A stretch of 64,000 nucleotides of DNA from Microglena sp. YARC. Taxonomy: Eukaryota > Chlorophyta > Chlorophyceae > Chlamydomonadales > Chlamydomonadaceae. The stretch is taken from contig CM039463.1 of the NCBI GenBank assembly GCA_022414725.1, positions 72,060,724-72,124,723 of the forward strand, given 5' to 3'. The translations under genes were made by a program, and so were the position numbers. Within the stretch, counting starts at the first letter, position 1. Every line of letters starts with the position of its first letter. The notes beneath the pieces are model-generated. The model ran no database searches, had not been told where the DNA came from, and saw nothing but the letters and a program-made list of their open reading frames with translations. Below are positions 60,401 through 64,000 of this stretch, in pieces.

Positions 60401-63243
60401 TTGGCGGAGCCCCCTCTTCAAGGGGGCGGGTGCCCCCATGTTTGCCCATTTGTCCGTCCAACCAAAAATTTGAAGCCTGACACGTCAGTCAACGGTAGCG
60501 TAACTAACTCGCTTTGGCCAGCTCCATCGTTGCCACCTTTCATTCCGTTGCCAACATACTCTGCCAATTTTCCGCGTCGCTAGGGACGCTGCATAGGACT
60601 TGTTTCCTTGGTCACAAAGGGTTAGGTTTTATCAGATGCGCCCTTTCCTGGTTCCCCCCTTGTAAATAAAAAACTTCCTACCTCTGAAGTGACAGCTGGT
60701 CGGGAGACATCCACATTAACAGATTTAACAGATTTAACACCTTCCTACCTCTGAAGTGACAGCTGGTCGGGAGACATCCACATTAACAGATTTAACAGAT
60801 TTAACACCTTCCTACCTCTGAAGTGACAGCTGGTCGGGAGACATTCACTTTAACAGATTTAACAGATTTAACACCTTCCTACCTCTGAAGTGACAGCTGG
60901 TCGGAAAGCATCCACTTTGCTCACTGACTTGAAACAGTTGAGAATGGGCAGCAGCTGTGTGGCTTCTGTGGAGTAAGCCAATTTCTGGATAGGAGAAGGT
61001 GTTTCATTAATGGAGATCAAATGTGGAATGCTACATGATGGTCTGATTTTGTGTGTTCGGTGTGTGTGTGTGGTGTATATGTGTGTGTGTAGTGTGTGTG
61101 TGGGTGGGGTGGGGTGGGGGAGGAGGGGGGGGGGAAGGGGGAGGGGGAGGAGGGGGGGGGGAAGGGGGAGGGGGAGGGGGGGGGGGGGGGGGGGGGAGGG
61201 GAGGAGGGGGGGGGGAAGGGGAGGGGGAGGAGGGGCGGGGGAAGGGGGAGGGGGGGGGGGGGAAGGGGGAGGGGGGGGGGAGGGGGGGAAGAAGAAAAGA
61301 TTGTCCCCAAGTAGGAGCTCTCCAAGATTACTCAAAGAAGACCATTCAACAGGGACAGTTCCTGCACAAGCACATTTAGAGCAAGGTAAGTGGCCTAACA
61401 CGTTAAAGACAGTTAGAGCAAGGTAGGTGGCCGGACATGTTAAAGACAGTTAAGAGCACAGGATGCCTGGCAATTCAAGTTCAGGGCAAGCCAGAGATAG
61501 GGGGGGATGGAAATGTGCGGGCTGGGTGGTCTTGGGTGGGTGGGGTGGGTGGGTGGGTGGGTGGGGGGGGGGGGGGGCGAAGGAATCAGGCTCATGGTGT
61601 GGGAGTTGAATGAAGGTCAGACTGTCTACAAGACCAGCTCAGGTACTGTCCTACGCAGTCTACTTTGCACCACACCTCTTCAACCTACCAAGACCGCCAT
61701 CAGCACCTCGTGAGATGCATTTGTGGGTGAAGGTTTTTAACAATGGCCACAATGACCACCCTCATTATTTTAATAATTATCAAAATTCCAGCGGTTACAA
61801 ATGTTTGTAGTCTCACCAGTAAGAAGGTTGCCACTTATATTGAGAGACGTTAGTGCTGTCAGAGTTCTGTACCCTGAATGAAGGGTGCCCTGGAGGAGGG
61901 GTGAAGGCGCGCAGGTAAGTCCTTCAGCAACACAGCACATGATTGCAGTTCTTATACATATAACATATACAGAATTCAAAGAAACAGCATCCAGGAAACA
62001 ACACATGAATGAAAAGACAGACAGAAGAACATGAGACAAAAACATGAATGTAGAAAAGAGCACATCCACTATCATGGTAGCCATCTTTGTGGAGGAACTC
62101 TACGACAATTGCACCCACCGTTAATTGATTTTTTCCTAGATCGAGCGATCGAAGATTACTGAGATAAGTCCAGGCGACAGGGAGAGCTCCTGCAGAGAGT
62201 TTGGGAACAAGCTGAGTTAGGATAGAGCTAGGCGGCCTGACAAATTATAGAGCACAGGATGCCTTGCAATGCGTGTTCAGGGCTGGCCAAAGATGGTGTG
62301 TGTGGAAGGGTGGTTGCATGGGTAGTTGTCTGAGTGGATGAGTGGGTGGGTGGTCTGGGGGTGAGGGTGGGGGAGGGTAGAGACAGGCTCAAGTATGGAT
62401 GTTATGGAAGGTAAGGAAGTTATGGAAGTTGGATAAGTTATGGAAGTTGGAAGGTATGGATGGTGTGGCAGTTTGAAGGGATGTATGGTATGGAAGTTTG
62501 AAGGGATGCATGGTATAAAAGTTGGAAGGTATGTATGGTATGAAAGTTGGAAAGTATGGATGGTAAGGAAGTTCGAAGGTGTGGATGGTGTGGAAGTTGG
62601 ATAAGCTATGAAAGTTGGAAAGTATGGATAGTGCGGAAGTTGGAAGGTATGGATAGTGTGGAAGTTGGAAGGTATGGATAGTGTGGAAGTTGGATCAGCT
62701 ATGAAAGTTGGGAAGTATGGATGGTATGGAAGTTGGAAGGTATGGATGGTGTGGAAGTTGGATCAGCTATGGAAGTTGGAAAGTATGGATGGTATGAAAG
62801 TTGGAAGGTATGGATAGTGTGGAAGTTGGATCAGCTAAGGAAGTTGGGAAGTATGGATGGTATGGAAGTTGGAAGGTATGGATGGTATGGAAGTTGGATC
62901 AGCTATGGAAGTTGGAAGGTATGGATGGTATGGAAGTTGGATAAAGGTCAGACAGTAGGGTACACACCCTTTGGTCTCGAAGACAAGTTCAGGTTATGTC
63001 TTAGCCTATCTCATGCCCAGCCAATTTGTTGCACACCTCTTCAACCTACCAAGACCGCCATCAGGACCTGGTATGAACTCATGAGATACATTTGTGGGGG
63101 AAGGTCCAACAAAGGTCACAATGACTACCCCTAATAGTCGGAAATACTCATAAAGTCTTTACTATAGTGGTTCCATCTGTATGGAGTCTTACCATTAAAA
63201 GCGCTGTTGCTCATCGTCAACCATGTCAGCGCATCCAGTGAAC
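46728..63243 (-). CDS. Large multi-exon gene: LRR, Ig-like (DUF5011/HYR-type) modules, Pro-rich (3' part)
   Basis: Seventeen exons on the minus strand encode, in order: leucine-rich repeats (exons 1-4), a Pro-rich linker, five Ig-like modules (exons 5-15), a Ser/Pro stretch and a C-terminal domain (exons 16-17). The Ig-like modules follow the pattern Pro-x-Ile/Leu-Thr-Leu-x-Gly, then Asp-Pro-Gly-Ala-x-Ala, then Gly-Thr-Tyr/Phe-x-hydrophobic-x-Tyr/Phe, then Arg-Thr-hydrophobic-Val. This is the layout of DUF5011/HYR-like folds. Cys-rich inserts of about 25 residues sit between modules. Exon phases agree across almost every junction, and most introns are GT-AG. The make-up suggests an extracellular adhesion or recognition protein; no signal peptide can be seen because the 5' end lies beyond 64,000, and no clear transmembrane helix is visible. 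The exact name and function are unknown to me. Confidence 0.85.
47111..47200. repeat. (TATG)n microsatellite in intron 16
   Basis: About 22 copies of TATG with one interruption, in the intron between exons 16 and 17. Confidence 0.95.
47230..47283. repeat. Dispersed ~52-bp repeat, copy 1
   Basis: AGGGGTAGGCCAAATAGGCT with GACTTTCCCAACCATGACAG closely matches 56,096-56,146. Both lie in introns of the same gene, in the same orientation. The rest of this intron (47,284-47,893) is AT-rich with no gene; CTGATCCTCAAACAAT occurs twice in it (about 47,306 and 47,594). Confidence 0.6.
47899..49023 (-). CDS. Exon 16: short helical segment and long Pro-rich region
   Basis: The acceptor TGTGTTGCAG leads to PTNYSLAVNVVDAINSGNMS and LSLRDANVDLSNAKLYSRLK, then more than 200 residues of PPPSPPP type. 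Near the end, the frame that splices correctly reads DPVRVHDVYADVRVH and TMDLGNLTVFNGALAVAA before donor GTAAGAG. The exon length is one base out of phase, so a frameshift must lie in the Pro-rich part. The 22-G run at 48,370-48,391 is the likely place and is typical of a homopolymer length error. The opposite-strand Gly-rich reading frames here are shadows. Confidence 0.75.
48370..48391. repeat. 22-G homopolymer inside the Pro-rich exon
   Basis: Uninterrupted G-run on the plus strand (C on the coding strand). It is the probable site of the frame change in exon 16. Confidence 0.8.
49024..50007. repeat. Intron 15, distal part, with a TTCAAG minisatellite
   Basis: Between exons 15 and 16, 49,024-49,536 shows no gene. 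From about 49,537 to 49,842, (TTCAAG)n blocks alternate with AATACATCATAGGCCTCAAG. The hexamer recurs at 63,597-64,000. No exon is seen. Confidence 0.85.
50008..50333. repeat. 43-bp minisatellite at the 5' splice site of exon 15
   Basis: TGTGCAAGATCATCTGTGCC starts at 50,008, 50,051, 50,094 and 50,137, a period of 43 bp, about 7.5 copies. The last, diverged unit touches the donor at 50,329-50,333. Confidence 0.9.
50334..50601 (-). CDS. Exon 15: Ig-like module 5
   Basis: YPASRVIVQDLTDKIKV, a Cys-rich loop and then GTYKLRYSITFQQTG with HVERTVIIYN give a complete closing motif. The acceptor is TACTCTCAG and the donor GTGAGGG; 268 bases, phase 2 in, 0 out. The donor sits at the edge of a 43-bp minisatellite. 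Confidence 0.83.
50690..51215. repeat. (CTAA)n blocks in intron 14
   Basis: Runs of ACTAACTAACTAA alternate with CCTCCAAGATATGCATT, giving irregular units of about 50-80 bp. No coding sequence is seen. Confidence 0.9.
51360..51607 (-). CDS. Exon 14: Cys-rich insert and start of module 5
   Basis: The acceptor is formed by a CA dinucleotide run (ACACACACAG). The exon encodes VVISEPCPDPAEPNFC, VPVVKLLPLDTTTVFIE and SSCGAVA. The exon end at 51,360 is chosen because joining it to exon 15 gives CGAVAYPASRVIV in phase, but no GT follows. The nearest GT donor in the right phase (exon end at 51,327) would create a TGA. Confidence 0.7.
51609..51636. repeat. (TG)n microsatellite at the acceptor of exon 14
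   Basis: About 14 TG units. On the minus strand the CA run directly supplies the acceptor AG of exon 14. Confidence 0.9.
51881..52024 (-). CDS. Exon 13: Ig-like module 4, closing part
   Basis: Forty-eight codons, DLGAMSLVNRGLGG through FWVWDYSVPAMSAVVVRK, with acceptor ATGTGCAG and donor GTAAGC. The FWVWDYS-x-PAMSA-x-VV strand matches the closing motif of other modules. Confidence 0.83.
52271..52452. repeat. 91-bp tandem duplication over the exon 12 end
   Basis: GTGTTGTCTTGTGATACATG occurs at 52,271 and 52,362. Both units hold the last ~50 exon bases and the donor. In the outer copy GTGGTGAGT is changed to GTGTTGAGT. Confidence 0.88.
52399..52596 (-). CDS. Exon 12: Ig-like module 4, middle
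   Basis: VKRGTPYAFCNGTIPTADQ, CEPGALAFGFSLAGVNATLE and CPRPDCLVGTPCSKV are encoded in 66 codons. The acceptor is TGAAACAG and the donor GTGAGT; phase 0. The exon end and donor lie in a 91-bp tandem duplication whose extra copy is at 52,271-52,361. Confidence 0.83.
52790..53240. repeat. Duplicated intron block with CACACCCATTCA repeats
   Basis: TTCAAACCCATCCATCTA and GTGGTGTAGACCACCATA occur two to three times (about 52,785, 53,108 and 53,212), separated by CACACCCAT/CACACCCATCCA repeats. No exon is seen between exons 11 and 12. Confidence 0.75.
53385..53460 (+). repeat. Dispersed inverted repeat, copy 1 (intron 11)
   Basis: GGGAGACCCACCTCCTGGGG and flanking bases, extending to TTGTAGGAG about 50 bp upstream, match the reverse complement of about 63,270-63,365. 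Confidence 0.7.
53478..53722 (-). CDS. Exon 11: end of module 3, Cys-rich insert, start of module 4
   Basis: TFTIKFSVTNSAGFTSRAER and TLVVES are a textbook GTYxVxYxVxNxAGN...RTVxV closing motif. CLPGSRLCNNLVDC is the insert, and RPIISLVTYPFLGESIE opens module 4. The acceptor is TTTCTGCAG and the donor GTGCGAAT; 245 bases, phase 1 in, 0 out. Confidence 0.87.
53773..53859. repeat. Poly-C runs in intron 10
   Basis: Two long C-runs, the first broken by a G, flank a short CA repeat. Lengths are probably unreliable. Confidence 0.85.
54084..54290 (-). mobile_element. Diverged relative of the 380-bp MITE-like element
   Basis: On the minus strand it starts with TTTTTTGGCTGAGCCCC and contains CCGTTGCCACCTGTCGCTC and TGCCAATTTTCCG, then a GCGACGCG motif. 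These occur in the same order as in 56,878-57,257. The outer terminal repeat is not preserved. Confidence 0.6.
54658..54901 (-). CDS. Exon 10: Ig-like module 3
   Basis: PNLTLEGPPVMTIPQ starts a strand. CDAGATAEDLYDGPLTQNVK matches the DxGAtAxDxxDGxLT core, and LVPILLACNITTRYP precedes the closing strand. The acceptor is TCTGCACAG and the donor GTTAGTG; 244 bases, phase 0 in, 1 out. Confidence 0.85.
55105..55355. repeat. 13-bp CAATGACTGACAG array with a duplicated exon 9 end
   Basis: About 15 units of CAATGACTGACAG lie between two copies of CATTGGGATCTTT-x-TA-x-ATAGCTCCTAAGG. The right copy is the true exon 9 end and donor. The left copy (55,107-55,150) is an intronic duplicate. Confidence 0.88.
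55356..55553 (-). CDS. Exon 9: end of module 2, Cys-rich insert, start of module 3
   Basis: ASDGVGNEAAPAKRLIKV closes module 2. CIPPSKLCFNPNN and CTVDGFC form the insert, and PSVTALGAIYKDPNA follows. The acceptor is CCTACAG and the donor GTAAGTC; 198 bases, phase 0. The last ~40 bases and the donor recur at 55,105-55,155. Confidence 0.83.
55860..56375. repeat. Duplicated intron segments, including the dispersed ~52-bp repeat
   Basis: GTAGAACATGCTTTGGGTAA and CAGCATTATGTACCC occur at about 55,881 and 56,240, roughly 360 bp apart. ACATCCCTCCTGGATTGA is also repeated (about 56,190 and 56,345). The block 56,096-56,146 matches 47,230-47,283. No coding sequence is seen. Confidence 0.75.
56422..56573. 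repeat. G-run and 70-bp tandem duplication
   Basis: A 23-G run is followed by AAACGTGCTGTCATGTCTAT at 56,451 and again at 56,521. No gene is seen from here to 56,877. Confidence 0.85.
56878..57257. mobile_element. MITE-like element with 13-bp terminal inverted repeats
   Basis: TTATCACGTTTTT at 56,878-56,890 is the exact inverse of AAAAACGTGATAA at 57,245-57,257, giving a 380-bp element in intron 8. It has no transposase. Inside, a ~30-bp block (GGTCRAAGTGGGACGAAG) is repeated at about 56,928 and 56,976. Its right half has relatives at 60,398-60,602 and 54,084-54,290. The target duplication is not clear. It is best described as a non-autonomous DNA transposon; superfamily unknown. Confidence 0.75.
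57310..57500 (-). CDS. Exon 8: Ig-like module 2
   Basis: This exon encodes ETVMIDEIPFDFNWKDPGAT, then PVDITVFVTSFGAGAVNT and HSFVITYT. The DPGAT motif is the hallmark Asp-Pro-Gly-Ala of the fold. The acceptor is GCCATCCAG and the donor GTAAGGTG; 191 bases, phase 1 in, 0 out. Confidence 0.85.
57600..58480. repeat. (CCAAG)n and ~56-bp minisatellite in intron 7
   Basis: A CCAAG run at about 57,625-57,690 is followed by some twelve units built from ACCATGCCTCATTATGTGA, TGCATTTAGTTCAAAAGCC and AAGCCAAGCCAACCCC. The block ACCATGCC recurs at 57,822, 57,878 and 57,934. Open frames across it are by-products. Confidence 0.92.
58490..58686 (-). CDS. Exon 7: Cys-rich insert and start of module 2
   Basis: CPEPERWCPALDPAGC and FGRCIPLGDG form the Cys-rich insert. 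RPTSIVIGSTLPRITLLGTG then begins the next Ig-like module. The acceptor is CTGTCTCCAG and the donor GTGTGGC; 197 bases, phase 2 in, 1 out. Confidence 0.82.
58815..59060. repeat. CA and TG microsatellites in intron 6
   Basis: Short ACACAC runs (58,830-58,850 and 58,880-58,905) and TGTGTG/GGGTG runs (59,015-59,050) occur in non-coding sequence between exons 6 and 7. Confidence 0.85.
59260..59342 (-). CDS. Exon 6: Ig-like module 1, C-terminal strand pair
   Basis: VFVITYAGRNSQGTP followed by ALRVVALSRR matches the closing Gly/Tyr and Arg-Val-Val strands of DUF5011/HYR-like folds. The acceptor is GTGTTCAG and the donor GTAAG; phase 0 in, 2 out. Confidence 0.8.
59343..60397. other. Intron 5, proximal part, no gene seen
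   Basis: This is a 1.05-kb unique stretch between exon 6 and the repeats near 60,400. At about 59,773, AATTAGGGGGTATGTCACAC resembles a polypurine tract and LTR start, but no partner LTR or internal retrotransposon sequence supports it. Confidence 0.5.
60398..60602 (+). mobile_element. Partial relative of the MITE-like element
   Basis: TTTTTGGCGGAGCCCC, CCCATTTGTCCGTCC, GACACGTCAG, TAACTCGCTT, GTTGCCACCT and GACGCTGCAT occur in the same order as on the minus strand of 57,257-57,060. The left 170 bp of that element is missing and the copy ends at the LINE tail. Confidence 0.72.
60603..60673 (+). mobile_element. Solo LINE 3' tail (~70 bp)
   Basis: GGTCACAAAGGGTTAGGTTT, TATCAGATGCGCC and GGTTCCCCCCTTGT match the 3' end of LINE copies A and B, followed by AAATAAAAAA. 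It is a severely 5'-truncated insertion in an intron. Confidence 0.88.
60674..60914. repeat. 67-bp tandem repeat with the exon 5 splice donor
   Basis: CTTCCTACCTCTGAAGTGAC starts at 60,674, 60,741, 60,808 and 60,875, exactly 67 bp apart. Each unit holds the donor GTAGGAAG and the last ~31 exon bases on the minus strand. Only the last unit joins intact exon 5. Confidence 0.92.
60883..60984 (-). CDS. Exon 5: end of linker, start of Ig-like module 1
   Basis: Thirty-four codons, KLAYSTEATQLLPILNC through VDAFRPAVTSE, phase 0 at the donor GTAGGAAG. The 31 bases before the donor, plus the donor, are repeated three more times just downstream on the minus strand (60,674-60,874). Confidence 0.75.
60985..61361 (-). 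CDS. Exon 4: LRR followed by Pro-rich linker
   Basis: The acceptor TTGTGCAG at 61,362 leads to TVPVEWSSLSNLGELLLGDN, and then directly into a Pro/Ser/Leu run encoded by the G-rich plus strand (61,098-61,290) and a His/Thr run encoded by a CA repeat. The frame stays open and in phase into exon 5. No good GT donor follows the LRR, so I treat the Pro-rich part as coding. Alternatively it is intron and the donor is damaged; exon 5 has a good acceptor (TCTCCTATCCAG) that would fit that. Confidence 0.5.
61098..61290. repeat. G/GA-rich low-complexity tract (Pro-rich on the minus strand)
   Basis: GGGGGAAGGGGGAGG-type sequence. It is read as Pro/Ser/Leu in the exon 4 frame and preceded by TG repeats at 61,055-61,105. 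Confidence 0.8.
61498..61577. repeat. (GGGTGGGT)n and G-run in intron 3
   Basis: Short G-rich simple repeats with no coding sequence. Confidence 0.8.
61817..61889 (-). CDS. Exon 3: LRR
   Basis: The acceptor CCTCCTCCAG is followed by 73 bases encoding TLHSGYRTLTALTSLNISGN and LLT, with donor GTGAGAC. Phase 0 in, phase 1 out. Confidence 0.8.
62119..62189 (-). CDS. Exon 2: LRR
   Basis: The acceptor CTCTCTGCAG is followed by 71 bases encoding ALPVAWTYLSNLRSLDLGKN and then QLT, with donor GTGGGT. Phase 1 in, phase 0 out. It joins exon 1 to complete a Gly codon. Confidence 0.8.
62395..62945. repeat. ~25-bp GGAAGTTGGAAGGTATGGAT minisatellite in intron 1
   Basis: Units of GGAAGTTGGAAGGTATGGAT with variants GTTGGATCAGCTATG repeat more than 15 times. 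No gene is seen. Confidence 0.92.
63193..63243 (-). CDS. Exon 1 in window: LRR
   Basis: Fifty-one bases, phase 1 at both ends, encode SLDALTWLTMSNSAFN, a leucine-rich repeat of the LxxLxxLxxxxN type. The acceptor is TTTAG and the donor GTAAGA. No earlier exon is seen between here and the window end. Confidence 0.75.
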
Positions 63244-63255
63244 CTAAACATGAGG

Positions 63256-63365
63256 GTGAAAGTTTTTGTGTGTGAAAGGAATTTCACCCCAGGAGGTGGG
63301 TCTCCCGACACAAACCAGCGACACCGAGGATTCAGTTTGAATGGCGTTGCCACTCCTACAAAAGA
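63256..63365 (-). repeat. Dispersed inverted repeat, copy 2
   Basis: The reverse complement contains GGGAGACCCACCTCCTGGGG, TGAATCCTCGG and TTGTAGGAG in the same order as 53,340-53,460. It lies just upstream (minus strand) of exon 1. Confidence 0.7.
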
Positions 63366-63596
63366 GTGTTGACGATTCACCAGATGGAGCCAAGGGTGTG
63401 ACACACAATCACAGCACAAACAACAGCAGTATCGGAGAAACCTTGGGTGAATCGTATTGAAGTTGGAAGCTTTGGAACAGAAACAAGCCGATTGTCACGA
63501 GCAAAGACAACAGACATGACAGCAGACAGATGAAAGGGTGAGACGAAGACAGATGCGCAACCATCATCATGCCTTGCACACTGAGGGACAGGCAAG

Positions 63597-64000
63597 TTCA
63601 AGTTCAAGTCAAGTTCAAGTTCAAGTCAAGTTCAAGTTCAAGTCAAGTTCAAGTTCAAGTTCAAGTCAAGTTCAAGTTCAAGTCAAGTTCAAGTCAAGTT
63701 CAAGTTCAAGTCAAGTTCAAGTCAAGTTCAAGTTCAAGTCAAGTTCAAGTTCAAGTCAAGTTCAAGTTCAAGTCAAGTTCAAGTCAAGTTCAAGTCAAGT
63801 TCAAGTTCAAGTCAAGTTCAAGTCAAGTTCAAGTCAAGTTCAAGTTCAAGTCAAGTTCAAGTTCAAGTCAAGTTAAGTCAAGTTCAGTTCAAGTCAAGTT
63901 CAAGTCAAGTTCAAGTCAAGTCAAGTTCAAGTCAGTTCAAGTCAAGTTCAAGTTCAAGTCAAGTTCAAGTCAAGTCAAGTTCAAGTCAAGTTCAAGTCAA
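63597..64000. repeat. (TTCAAG)/(TCAAG) minisatellite to the window end
   Basis: TTCAAG and TCAAG units alternate irregularly up to the edge, so the array is open-ended. The same hexamer builds the array in intron 15. Confidence 0.95.

Overview
The window looks like nuclear DNA of a eukaryote with many GT-AG introns, most likely a green alga. That placement is an inference from three things: a surface-type protein with LRR, Ig-like, Cys-rich and long SPPPP-type proline regions, an L1-like LINE, and very heavy simple-repeat content. I saw no bacterial operon, tRNA, rRNA or CRISPR array.

Region 1 (1-18,630) is a nest of retrotransposons. A Ty1/copia RNase H fragment (3-281) is cut by LINE copy B on the plus strand. 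Copy B is itself split at 1,294/11,333 by a nearly complete antisense LINE copy A (1,295-11,332, minus strand). The family has two 328-bp promoter-like monomers at its 5' end, an ORF1 with a RING-H2 finger, and an ORF2 with APE endonuclease, reverse transcriptase and a C-terminal zinc motif. ORF2 ends in an acidic (Asp/Pro/Leu) repeat tail, followed by a conserved 3' tail and poly(A). Both copies are frameshifted. B also carries a 1.27-kb ORF1 deletion relative to A and a small tail-only LINE insertion.

Region 2 (18,631-46,626) holds two unrelated satellites around an exactly 1,000-base N gap: a ~151-bp unit on the left (~60 copies) and a 36-bp unit on the right (~480 copies). Both arrays become rich in indels toward the gap, which looks more like uncorrected long-read consensus than biology. 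The very long open frame in the 36-bp array arises because 36 is a multiple of 3.

Region 3 (46,627-64,000) is the 3' part of one large minus-strand gene; its 5' end lies outside the window. I can place 17 exons whose phases agree at almost every junction. In protein order they encode leucine-rich repeats, a proline-rich linker, five Ig-like modules of the DUF5011/HYR kind (the first partial) separated by Cys-rich inserts, a long SPPPP-type stretch and a short C-terminal domain. One junction (exon 14/15) fits only a non-GT intron. The introns hold many mini- and microsatellites, a 380-bp MITE-like element with exact 13-bp terminal inverted repeats and two diverged relatives, and a solo LINE tail. 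At four exons the 5' splice site itself lies in a tandem duplication.
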